Below, one piece after another: positions 8,444 through 16,118 of a DNA stretch of 32,981 nt. The stretch covers positions 1 to 32,981 of the forward strand of contig DASZQO010000244.1 of assembly GCA_035549615.1 (NCBI GenBank), in the 5' to 3' direction. Numbering within the stretch: position 1 is the stretch's first letter; each line of letters begins with the position of its first letter. Origin of the DNA: JAKAWQ01 sp035549615. GTDB lineage: Bacteria; Pseudomonadota; Alphaproteobacteria; Acetobacterales; Acetobacteraceae. A program made the position numbers and the translations under genes. The notes beneath the pieces were generated by a model. The model was given only the letters and a program-made list of their open reading frames with translations. It was not told the origin of the DNA and searched no databases.

Positions 8444-9478
8444 ATGCTGTCGTTGAAATCCAATGCGCTTGAGCCGACCCGCGCGGAATTCCGCGCCATG
8501 TCGCCAGGCGCGGCCTTGCGCCGGCGCCTCACCGTCTATGGGCTGCCGCTGCTCACGGTCGCGCTGATCGTCTTCTTCTCGCTCCTTCTGCCCCAGACCT
8601 TCCCGACTGCGCTCAACCTGCGCTCGATGCTCGCCGACAAATCGGTCATCGCGCTGCTCTCGCTCGCCTCGATGATTCCGATGATGGCCGGCCGCATCGA
8701 TCTCACCGTCGGCTATGGCATCGTGCTCTGGCACATCCTGGCGATCAGCCTGCAGGCCTATTACGGCATTCCCTGGCCGGTGGCCGTGGTGCTGGTGCTG
8801 CTCGCTGGCACGCTGAGCGGCTTCATCAACGCCCTTCTCGTCGAAATCGCCCAGATCGATTCCTTCATCGCGACCCTTGGCACCGGGACGATCATCTACG
8901 CGCTCGCCCTCTGGCACACCGGCGGCCAGCAGGTGATCGGCACGCTTCCAAAAAGCTTTCTTGCAATCAACGATCTTTCTGTTTTCGGGATTCCCATCCC
9001 GGCCTTCTATGTCGCCATCGTTGCGGTGATCCTCTGGATCGTCTCCGAACGGCTGCCGCTTGGCCGGCATCTCTATGCGATCGGCGCCAATCCGCGCGCC
9101 GCCGAACTCAACGGCATCCCGGTGCGCCGGTACGTGATGGGTGTCTTCGTCGCTTCCGGCTTTCTCACCGCCTTCACCGGCGTGGTGCTGGCAGCCAAGC
9201 TCAGGATCGGCGAGGCGAGCGTGGGGCTCGAATATCTGCTGCCCGCGCTGGTCGGCGCCTTTCTCGGCTCGACCACGATCCGGCCAGGGCGCGTCAATGT
9301 CTGGGGCACGGTGGTGGCCGTGGTGATCCTTGCGGTGGGGATCTCCGGAATCGAGCAGCTTGGCGGTACTTTCTTCGTCGAGCCGCTCTTCAATGGTGTG
9401 ACGTTGGTGATCGCAATCGGGCTCGCGGGCGTGGCCCAGCGCCGCTACGCGGCGACCAAGCGCAGCGGCGGCACATAG
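8444..9478 (+). CDS. CUT2 sugar ABC transporter permease (importer 1)
   Basis: A 344-residue polytopic inner-membrane protein of the ribose/xylose/arabinose/galactoside permease family (BPD_transp_2). Many hydrophobic segments follow a basic N-terminal stretch; the first is near residues 30-50. The cytoplasmic coupling segment AIGANPRAAELNGIPV, typical of RbsC-like permeases, lies in the C-terminal half. ATG 8444 follows AAGGAGGG at about 8431-8437. With only one permease gene adjacent, importer 1 would use a homodimer, as ribose-type systems do. It is followed by two binding proteins on the same strand, starting 32 bp downstream. Confidence 0.92.
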   Translation: MLSLKSNALEPTRAEFRAMSPGAALRRRLTVYGLPLLTVALIVFFSLLLPQTFPTALNLRSMLADKSVIALLSLASMIPMMAGRIDLTVGYGIVLWHILAISLQAYYGIPWPVAVVLVLLAGTLSGFINALLVEIAQIDSFIATLGTGTIIYALALWHTGGQQVIGTLPKSFLAINDLSVFGIPIPAFYVAIVAVILWIVSERLPLGRHLYAIGANPRAAELNGIPVRRYVMGVFVASGFLTAFTGVVLAAKLRIGEASVGLEYLLPALVGAFLGSTTIRPGRVNVWGTVVAVVILAVGISGIEQLGGTFFVEPLFNGVTLVIAIGLAGVAQRRYAATKRSGGT

Positions 9479-9510
9479 TTCTGCAGGAAGCGAGGCAAGG
9501 GAACGTCCAA

Positions 9511-10641
9511 ATGGTGAAAAAAATTCTGCGAATGGCTGGGAGACTTTCGGTTCCGGCGGTCGTGACGGCTGCCATGATCGGCCTCACCTGCGCTGCGGCG
9601 CGGGCCGATGATGCTTTCGTCCAATCCGCGAAGACATTCATCGCTCAGGTTACGAACCCGAACATTCCCTGGACCGGCCCGACCACCGGGCCCAAGGCCG
9701 TGCCGGGCATGACGGTCGTCTATGTCTCGACCGACCAGCGCAATGGCGGCCCGCGTGGCGCGGCAGAGGCGGCGGCCGAGGCGGCAAAGGTCATCGGCTG
9801 GAAGTTCCGCATCCTCGATGGGCAAGGCACGGTCTCGGGCCAGAACTCGGCGCTCTCCCAGGCGATTGCGCTCAAGCCGAATGGCATCATCCTCGGTGGC
9901 GTGGACGCCGTGCAATCCGCGCCGCTGATCGAGCAGGCGGAGAAGGCGGGCATCAAGGTGGTGGGATGGCACGCAGGCCCGAAAGCCGGGGCGATGACGA
10001 ATCCGGATGTTTTCTGGAACGTCTCGACCGATCCGGCCGAGGTTGCCAAGGCGGCCGCGCTCTATGCCGTCGCGACATCGGACGGAAAGGCGGGCGTGGT
10101 GATCTTCACCGACAGCGAATATGCGCTGGCGATCGCGAAATCGAATGCGATGGCGAGCTGGATCCGCAAATGCAGCGGTTGCCGGATCCTGACGACCGTG
10201 GACACGCCGCTCGGCCAGACCCAGAACCGGATGCCCCAGCTCACGACCTCCCTGCTCGAGCGGTTCGGCAAGCGATGGACCTATTCTCTCGGCATCAATG
10301 ATCTCTATTACGATTTCATGGGTCCCTCGCTGCAAGCGGCAGGCATCCCCGGCGACGGGCATCCCTGGAACATCTCGGGCGGTGACGGCTCCTCCTCAGC
10401 GTTCCAGCGGATCCGCACCCAGCAATATCAGGTGGCAACCGTTGCCGAACCGCTGCACCTGCAGGGCTGGCAACTGATCGACGAACTGAACCGTGCCTTC
10501 GCGGGCGCGCCACCGAGCGGCTTCGTCGATCCGGTTCATCTCTTCATCCACGCCAATATCGGCGCCGATGGCGGGCCGCAGAACGTGTTCGATCCGGCAA
10601 ATGGGTATCAGGAGAAATACCGCGCCATCTGGGGGAAATAG
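9511..10641 (+). CDS. Periplasmic sugar-binding protein 1 (importer 1)
   Basis: A 376-residue periplasmic binding protein of the RbsB-like (Peripla_BP_4) type. The signal peptide has a basic start (MVKKILRMAGR), a hydrophobic core and a likely cleavage after ARA near residue 32. The first lobe reads KTVVY-type strands followed by ALSQAIALKPNGIILGGVD and PLIEQAEKAGIKVVGW, typical of the fold. An unusual C-x-x-C (Cys221, Cys224) is shared with the next gene. It is a close paralogue of the gene starting at 10743, has the same length, and shares most residues throughout. It belongs with the upstream ATPase and permease by position. The ligand is not predictable. Confidence 0.9.
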   Translation: MVKKILRMAGRLSVPAVVTAAMIGLTCAAARADDAFVQSAKTFIAQVTNPNIPWTGPTTGPKAVPGMTVVYVSTDQRNGGPRGAAEAAAEAAKVIGWKFRILDGQGTVSGQNSALSQAIALKPNGIILGGVDAVQSAPLIEQAEKAGIKVVGWHAGPKAGAMTNPDVFWNVSTDPAEVAKAAALYAVATSDGKAGVVIFTDSEYALAIAKSNAMASWIRKCSGCRILTTVDTPLGQTQNRMPQLTTSLLERFGKRWTYSLGINDLYYDFMGPSLQAAGIPGDGHPWNISGGDGSSSAFQRIRTQQYQVATVAEPLHLQGWQLIDELNRAFAGAPPSGFVDPVHLFIHANIGADGGPQNVFDPANGYQEKYRAIWGK

Positions 10642-10650
10642 TCCACCCCA

Positions 10651-10693
10651 GAGCGCGGGAAAAGAGAGCGCGGGAAAAGAGAGCGCGGGAAAA
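10651..10693 (+). repeat. Short tandem repeat, 15-bp unit, nearly three copies
   Basis: GAGCGCGGGAAAAGA occurs at 10651-10665 and 10666-10680, with a partial third copy at 10681-10693. It lies between the stop of binding protein 1 and the ribosome binding site of binding protein 2. Slippage could change copy number and the spacing between the two cistrons. Confidence 0.85.
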
Positions 10694-10742
10694 CGGAACG
10701 GAAGCCACGGCCCCGCAAGACCCGCAAAAGGAGGGAGAAACG

Positions 10743-11873
10743 ATGCAGGAAAAGATCATCGGGAGCAAAGCCTTGATGTGGCGGAGCGTGCTCGGCCTTG
10801 CCGCCGCCGCAGGGCTTTTCACGGCAAGCGCGCATGCCGACGATTCGTTCCTTCAATACGCGAAGAAATACGTAGCCCAGGTGACGAGTCCCGTGATTCC
10901 GTGGACAGGCCCGACCACCGGGCCTAAGGCGGTTCCCGGCAAGACCGTGGTCTATGTCGCGAATGACATGCGCAATGGCGGGGCGCGCGGTGTCGGCATG
11001 GGGGCGGAAGAGGCGGCAAAGATCATCGGCTGGAATTTCCGCCTTCTTGACGGCGCCGGCACGGTTTCGGGGCAGAATGCCGCCCTCTCCCAGGCGATCT
11101 CGCTCAAGCCGGATGGGATCATTCTCGGCAGCGTCGATGCGATCCAGTCGGCCCCGCTCATCGAGCAGGCGGAGAAGCTCGGGATCAAGGTCGTTGGCTG
11201 GCACGCCGGCGGAACGGCCGGAACATTGCAGAATCCGTATGTGTTCTGGAACGTCACGACCAGCCCGCCCGATGTCGGCAAGGCGGCTGCGCTCTATGCG
11301 GTGGCGGAATCCGACGGCCATGCGGGCGTTGTGATCTTCACCGACTCCGAATACAAAGTGGCGATCGCCAAGTCCGACGCAATGGTGGAATGGCTTAAGA
11401 AATGCACGACCTGCACGCTGCTCGCGCTCAAGGATACGCCGCTCGCTTACGTCTCCTCACGCATGGGGCAGCTCACCACCGCGCTGCTTGAGCAGTACGG
11501 CAAGAAATGGACCTATTCGATCGGCATCAACGATCTCTATTTCGACTTCATGGCCCCCGCACTGCAATCGGCAGGTGTCTCGGGCACGAGCCCACCCTTC
11601 AGCATCTCGGCCGGCGATGGATCGGTCTCCGCCTTCGAGCGTATCCGCTCGCAGCAATACCAGGTGGCGACCGTGGCCGAGCCGCTGCGCATGCAGGGCT
11701 GGCAGACCATCGATGAGCTCAACCGCGCCTTCGCAGGCGCGCCGCCGAGCGGCTTCGTCGATCCGGTGCACCTCTTCGTGCACGACAATCTCAACAGTGA
11801 TGGCGGGCCGCAGAATCTCTACGACCCGACCAATGGCTACGAGACTATATACCGGAAGATCTGGGGCAAGTAG
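10743..11873 (+). CDS. Periplasmic sugar-binding protein 2 (paralogue of 1)
   Basis: A 376-residue RbsB-like binding protein, the same length as its upstream neighbour and plainly a tandem duplicate: PWTGPTTGPKAVPG, GQN.ALSQAI.LKP.GIILG and AFAGAPPSGFVDPVHLF are shared. The signal peptide ends near AHADD. The C-x-x-C motif is conserved at the same place (Cys221, Cys224; KCTTCTLL), although the surrounding residues differ. ATG 10743 follows GGAGGGAG. The two copies may bind related ligands or differ in affinity. Their retention beside one ATPase and permease suggests that both feed the same transporter. Confidence 0.9.
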   Translation: MQEKIIGSKALMWRSVLGLAAAAGLFTASAHADDSFLQYAKKYVAQVTSPVIPWTGPTTGPKAVPGKTVVYVANDMRNGGARGVGMGAEEAAKIIGWNFRLLDGAGTVSGQNAALSQAISLKPDGIILGSVDAIQSAPLIEQAEKLGIKVVGWHAGGTAGTLQNPYVFWNVTTSPPDVGKAAALYAVAESDGHAGVVIFTDSEYKVAIAKSDAMVEWLKKCTTCTLLALKDTPLAYVSSRMGQLTTALLEQYGKKWTYSIGINDLYFDFMAPALQSAGVSGTSPPFSISAGDGSVSAFERIRSQQYQVATVAEPLRMQGWQTIDELNRAFAGAPPSGFVDPVHLFVHDNLNSDGGPQNLYDPTNGYETIYRKIWGK

Positions 11874-12150
11874 CAGCACCCTCCGGCCGCGAGAGCGTGA
11901 TGATGTGCGGCCGTCACGTTCTCGCTTCTTGTTCGCGATCACGATCCTGGCTTTCGCGCGCGCTGACCGGAGGGGGACTCAACCGCCGGTCTCAATCACA
12001 CCGGAAAACGAATGACGCGGACGGGATGCATGGGCGCGAGCGAATGCATCCCGCTCTGCCGCCTATGGCCTTGGCAGGCGCGCGCGGCGATCTGTCGAAG
12101 CCATATTTGCCTTGAGTTTGTCTCTTGAGTTTCTATGGAGGGGGAAGGAA
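11874..12150. other. Spacer between the two binding-protein pairs, holding repeat copy B
   Basis: The 277-bp gap separates binding proteins of different families and may be the boundary between two transcription units. It contains repeat copy B with a hairpin (11952-12056) and a short direct repeat CTTGAGTTT at 12111-12119 and 12124-12132, just before the ribosome binding site. No gene is supported here. Confidence 0.4.
11952..12056 (+). repeat. Dispersed intergenic repeat, copy B, with terminal hairpin
   Basis: Homologous to 5366-5468, with the same block order. The hairpin is CGGGATGCAT (12022-12031) paired perfectly with ATGCATCCCG (12044-12053). The loop again carries GCGCGAGCG, while the stem sequence differs from copy A. 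That is compensatory change and suggests selection on structure. It lies between binding proteins 2 and 3, in the same orientation as copy A relative to flanking genes. Confidence 0.65.
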
Positions 12151-13230
12151 ATGAGATTGGGGAAGGGCCTGTTCAGGGCGTTCATCGGTGCCGTGTTGTC
12201 GCTCGCGCTGGCAAGCGCACCGGCGGGCGCCGCCGATGTCAGCACCGCAAAGGACGGTATCGCGCTCAGCAACGCCTATGCCGGCAACACCTGGCGCCAG
12301 CAGATGCTGAGCGTGTGGGATCTCGCCGCCAAGCAGGCTATTGCGGATGGCGTGATTGCCAAGACCAAGGTGGTGAACGCCGACAATTCGGCTCCCCAGC
12401 AGGCCTCGCAGATCGGCGATCTCACGCTCGAGGGCTGGAAGGCGATCGTGATCGACGCTGCCTCGCCGACCGCGCTCAACGGCGTGATCCAGCAGGCTTG
12501 CAATGCCCATATCGTGGTGGTCGTTTTCGACAGTCTCGCCACCGCGCCCTGTGCCTATCAGGTCGCGCTGAATTACGTGAACTGGGGCACGTCGGAAGCC
12601 GAGTATGTCGCCAAGCGACTCAACGGCAAGGGCAATGTTCTCGAAGTGCGCGGCGTCGCCGGGACCTCGGTCGATAACGACATTCATCGGGGAATCGTCG
12701 AAACCTTTGCCAAATATCCCGGCATCAGGCTGGTCGGATCGGTGCATGGGAACTGGACCCAGTCGATCGCCCAGAAGGAGGTTGCCGGCATCCTGCCGAC
12801 ACTGCCGAAGGTGGATGCGGTGGTGACGCAGGGCGGAGACGGGTATGGCACCTATCAGGCGTTCAAGCTTGCGGGACGACCGACGCCGCTCATCATTATG
12901 GGCAATCGCCAGGACGAGCTTGCCCTGTGGAAACAGCTCTCCGATGCGCCCGGCGGATATGAGACCTTTTCGATCGGCTCACCTCCCGGTGTCTCTTCCA
13001 TCGCCTTCTGGGTCGCGCAGCAGATCCTGGCTGGAGCGAAGGTTCCGAAGATCGTCAATGTGCCTTTCGTCGTCATCACAGCTGCGGATCTGGATGCCTG
13101 GCTGAAAGTGGTGCCGCCGGGCGGCGTGGCCACCGGTGTCTATGACCAGCAATGGACCCAAAAACTCATCGCCGCGAATCTCACGAACACGGCCCCGCCG
13201 CCATCACCCATTCCAACCCGCGCGCCGTAA
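12151..13230 (+). CDS. Periplasmic sugar-binding protein 3 (importer 2)
   Basis: A 359-residue periplasmic binding protein of the RbsB-like type, different from proteins 1 and 2. The signal peptide runs MRLGKGLFRAF to about APAGA. The mature part opens with DVSTAKDGIALSNAYAGNTWR, containing the SN.y.g..wR phrase common in this subfamily. Cys117 and Cys134 flank a beta strand and could form a disulfide. ATG 12151 follows GGGGAAGGA; a longer in-frame TTG start at 12112 would put a polar stretch before the signal peptide and is rejected. It is a tandem paralogue of the gene at 13502. By position it serves the second ATPase and permeases. Ligand unknown. Confidence 0.9.
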   Translation: MRLGKGLFRAFIGAVLSLALASAPAGAADVSTAKDGIALSNAYAGNTWRQQMLSVWDLAAKQAIADGVIAKTKVVNADNSAPQQASQIGDLTLEGWKAIVIDAASPTALNGVIQQACNAHIVVVVFDSLATAPCAYQVALNYVNWGTSEAEYVAKRLNGKGNVLEVRGVAGTSVDNDIHRGIVETFAKYPGIRLVGSVHGNWTQSIAQKEVAGILPTLPKVDAVVTQGGDGYGTYQAFKLAGRPTPLIIMGNRQDELALWKQLSDAPGGYETFSIGSPPGVSSIAFWVAQQILAGAKVPKIVNVPFVVITAADLDAWLKVVPPGGVATGVYDQQWTQKLIAANLTNTAPPPSPIPTRAP

Positions 13231-13501
13231 CCGAGCGACGAGAAAGGCTTACACCCCACCCCGCACTTGCAGGAGCCTGTCCGTTCGTCCACGATGACAG
13301 ATGCGTGCCCGGTTCAGCACAAATGGGCACGGCGTTTCCGGGCCCGGCTGCGAGTGCCCCGATTCCGAAGCGCGTCGCATCGCAGCGCAGCGCAGAGGGC
13401 ATGAGGACACTCGCTGTTTTGTTTTCCGTGGCCTGCTTATTCCCGTCATTCGTCGCGAAAGCCAGCGAATGGCGGGGGTGGGACACCAGGGAGAGAATGC
13501 C
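13231..13501. other. Spacer with alternative hairpins and a possible leader ORF
   Basis: The 271-bp region between binding proteins 3 and 4 holds GTGCCC at 13305-13310, GGGCAC at 13325-13330 and GTGCCC at 13354-13359, so the middle element can pair with either neighbour but not both. A candidate 34-codon ORF follows (13401-13505), with an internal 11-bp hairpin. This resembles attenuator architecture but could be chance in GC-rich DNA. Confidence 0.35.
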
Positions 13502-13505
13502 ATGA
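13401..13505 (+). CDS. Possible 34-residue leader peptide ORF coupled to binding protein 4
   Basis: ATG 13401 opens a 34-codon ORF whose TGA (13503-13505) overlaps the ATG of binding protein 4 (13502) in an ATGA arrangement. The peptide starts MRTLAVLFSVACLFPSF and continues VAKASEWRGW. It looks like a signal peptide (short basic start, hydrophobic core, AKA cleavage site) followed by only about a dozen residues. It may be a leader peptide, or the stranded 5' end of a lost secreted protein. A hairpin, 13442-13452 pairing with 13466-13476 (11 bp, one G-T), lies inside it. Its own ribosome binding site is poor (GAGGG very close to the ATG), which is the main argument against translation. Confidence 0.35.
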   Translation: MRTLAVLFSVACLFPSFVAKASEWRGWDTRERMP

Positions 13506-14581
13506 AACTCAGAAAATGCGTGATTGGAGCGGCCATCGGCGCGGCGCTGCCCATCGTGCTCGCGAATGCTCCGGCGCATGCCGCCGATGTCAGCACCGCA
13601 AAGGACGGCATCGCGCTTAGCAATTCCTATGCCGGCAACAGCTGGCGCCAGCAGATGTTGAAAATGTGGAGCCTGGCCTCTCAGCAGGCTGTCTCGAGCG
13701 GCGTGATCGCCAAGACCAAGGTGGTGAATGCCGACAATTCGGCTCCTCAGCAGGCCTCCCAGATCGGCGATCTCACGCTCGAGGGCTGGAAGGCGATCGT
13801 GATCGACGCCGCCTCGCCGACCGCGCTCAATGGCGTGATCCAGCAGGCGTGCAATGCCCATATCGTGGTGGTCGTTTTCGACAGCCTCGCCACCGCGCCC
13901 TGTGCCTACAAGGTCGCGTACAATTATGTCGACATGGGCAAGATGGAGGCTGACTATGTCGCCAACAAGCTTGGCGGCAAGGGCAATGTGCTCGAGGTGC
14001 GCGGCATCGCCGGCACTTCGGTCGATGACGACATCCATCAGGGCATCGTCGAGGGTTTCGCCAAATATCCGGGTATCAAGCTCGTCGCCTCCGTGCATGG
14101 AAACTGGACGCAGTCGATCGCCCAGAAGGAGGTTGCCGGCATCTTGCCGACATTGCCTACCGTCAACGCCGTGGTGACCCAGGGCGGAGACGGCTACGGC
14201 ACCTATCAGGCGTTCAAGGCGGCAGGACGGGCGACGCCGCTGATCATCATGGGCAACCGCCAGGATGAGCTGGCCCTCTGGAAGCAGCTTGCCTCGAGGC
14301 CCGGTGGGTACTCCACCTTCTCGCTTTCCTCGGCGCCCGGCGTTTCCTCGATCGCCTTCTGGGTCGCCCAGCAGATCCTCGCCGGTGCGAAGGTGCCGAA
14401 GACCGTCAACGTGCCCCTGCTCGTCATCCAGCAGCAGGATCTTGACGCCTGGCTCAAGGCGGTACCGGAGGGAGGCGTCTCGACACCGCTCTACAGCGAG
14501 CAATGGACGAAGGAGCTGATCGCCGCCAATCTCTCCAACACGGCCCCGCCGGCATCACCGATTCCGAACGGCGTGCCTTAA
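13502..14581 (+). CDS. Periplasmic sugar-binding protein 4 (paralogue of 3)
   Basis: A 359-residue RbsB-like binding protein, the same length as binding protein 3 and clearly duplicated from it. The signal peptide runs MKLRKCVIGAAIG to about APAHA, and the mature part opens DVSTAKDGIALSNSYAG. Residues 67-136 are identical to protein 3, with only synonymous base differences, whereas the rest diverges. Cys117 and Cys134 are conserved. ATG 13502 follows AGGGAGAG and overlaps the stop of the candidate leader ORF. It is followed after 45 bp by the importer 2 ATPase. Ligand unknown, presumably the same class as protein 3. Confidence 0.9.
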   Translation: MKLRKCVIGAAIGAALPIVLANAPAHAADVSTAKDGIALSNSYAGNSWRQQMLKMWSLASQQAVSSGVIAKTKVVNADNSAPQQASQIGDLTLEGWKAIVIDAASPTALNGVIQQACNAHIVVVVFDSLATAPCAYKVAYNYVDMGKMEADYVANKLGGKGNVLEVRGIAGTSVDDDIHQGIVEGFAKYPGIKLVASVHGNWTQSIAQKEVAGILPTLPTVNAVVTQGGDGYGTYQAFKAAGRATPLIIMGNRQDELALWKQLASRPGGYSTFSLSSAPGVSSIAFWVAQQILAGAKVPKTVNVPLLVIQQQDLDAWLKAVPEGGVSTPLYSEQWTKELIAANLSNTAPPASPIPNGVP

Positions 14582-14626
14582 AACATTGTCCGCGAAACCA
14601 TTGTCGTCGATCTGGCAGCACGCCGC

Positions 14627-16105
14627 ATGACGGACGAAGTGGGCGGAGCGCTCGTCCGTCTGATCGGCATCAGCAAGAGTTTTGGCGCCGTCCGCGCGCT
14701 CGCCGGCGTCGATCTCACGATCCGATCGGGCCGGATGGTGAGCGTCGTCGGTCATAACGGCGCCGGAAAATCGACGCTGATGCAGATCCTCGCGGGCACG
14801 CTAGCCCCCGATAGCGGGGAGATCCGCGTGGCCGGCCGGCCGGTCGGGCACAGCTATGGCGTGCGGCGCGCAAGCGCGCTCGGCATACGCTGCGTGTTCC
14901 AGGAACTCTCTCTCTGCCCGAACCTCAGTGCCACCGAGAACACGAGGATTTTCCACCCCGCCCTTGCCGGCCCCGGCTGGCGGCGGCGCGCCCGGCGGCT
15001 GATCGGTGATGCGTTGCAGACAATCTTCCCCGGTCACGGCATCGACCCGCGCCGCCCGGTCGGTGAGCTGCCGATCGGGCAGCGGCAGATGATCGAGACA
15101 GCGCGCGCCTTCACCGAGACCGATCACCCGGTGCGGCTCGTCATCCTCGACGAGCCGACCGCCTCGCTCGACGCGACCGCAGCCGAGCAATTGCTGCGCT
15201 ACACGGAGGAGGCGCGCGCCCGCGGCATCGCGGTGGTCTTCATCTCGCACCGGCTGCCCGAGATTCTCGGCCATGCCGACACGGTTTTCGTGATGCGTGA
15301 CGGGCAAGTGGTGGGCAGCGGCGCGGCCGATGCGCTCACAGAGGCGCAGCTTGTCGAGATGATGGGCGTCGTTCGCGGCGCGGATCCCACCCACCCGCCG
15401 GGCTCGCGCGGCCGGCGCGAGCAGATCCGCGTCGAGCAGACGGCGCGCGGGGAGACGCCCTTCCGCGTGCAGCTCAGGGCCGGCGAGGTGGTCGGTCTTG
15501 CCGGCCTGGCCGGCCATGGGCAGCGCGAGCTTTTGCAGGCGGTCTTCGACGCCGCCTTCCGTCCCGCCGCCGCCCTGCGCGTCAATGGCTCGGTCGCCTA
15601 TGTGAGCGGAGATCGTCGCACCGAGGGAATTTTCCCGCTCTGGTCGGTGGGGCGCAATACGACGATCAGCCGGCTTCGCGCGCTGGCGCGGCTTGGTTTT
15701 CTGACCCAGACGCGCGAGACGGCGCTGGCCGAGGAGTGGCGGACGCGGCTTGCAATCCGCACGCCCGATATCGGCCGGCCGATCACCAGCCTCTCCGGCG
15801 GCAACCAGCAAAAGGTGCTGGTCGCACGGGCGTTCGCCGCCGAGGCGGACATCATCCTTTTCGACGACCCGCTGCGCGGGGTGGATATCGCCACCAAGCG
15901 CGATCTCTATCAGCATGTCCATCGCGCAGCCGAGGCGGGCCGCGCCTTCCTTTGGTACACGACGGAGAATACCGAGCTCGTGAACTGTGACCGGATCTAC
16001 GTCTTCTACCGCGGAACGATCACCGACGAGATCGCGCACGCGGATCTCACCGAAGAACGGGTGATCAGGGCCTCTTTCGGCGCGGGGCAGGGCATTGCCG
16101 TCTGA
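14627..16105 (+). CDS. CUT2 sugar ABC transporter, fused two-domain ATPase (importer 2)
   Basis: A 492-residue tandem-NBD ATPase of the RbsA type. NBD1 has Walker A GHNGAGKST (about residues 43-51), the LPIGQRQMIE signature usual for this family, and Walker B VILDEPTASLD near residue 173. NBD2 has a degenerate Walker A (GLAGHGQRE), a perfect LSGGNQQKV near residue 389 and LFDDPLRGVD at the Walker B, replacing the catalytic Glu by Asp. It is distinctly diverged from the importer 1 ATPase. The ribosome binding site is weak, and the frame stays open upstream to the preceding stop, so translation may be coupled to binding protein 4. The first permease follows within 15 bp. Confidence 0.92.
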   Translation: MTDEVGGALVRLIGISKSFGAVRALAGVDLTIRSGRMVSVVGHNGAGKSTLMQILAGTLAPDSGEIRVAGRPVGHSYGVRRASALGIRCVFQELSLCPNLSATENTRIFHPALAGPGWRRRARRLIGDALQTIFPGHGIDPRRPVGELPIGQRQMIETARAFTETDHPVRLVILDEPTASLDATAAEQLLRYTEEARARGIAVVFISHRLPEILGHADTVFVMRDGQVVGSGAADALTEAQLVEMMGVVRGADPTHPPGSRGRREQIRVEQTARGETPFRVQLRAGEVVGLAGLAGHGQRELLQAVFDAAFRPAAALRVNGSVAYVSGDRRTEGIFPLWSVGRNTTISRLRALARLGFLTQTRETALAEEWRTRLAIRTPDIGRPITSLSGGNQQKVLVARAFAAEADIILFDDPLRGVDIATKRDLYQHVHRAAEAGRAFLWYTTENTELVNCDRIYVFYRGTITDEIAHADLTEERVIRASFGAGQGIAV

Positions 16106-16118
16106 CGCTGCGGCCGAG

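Noticed and set aside
10651..10693. CRISPR array
   Set aside because: Units are contiguous 15-bp repeats without spacers, and no cas genes are present.
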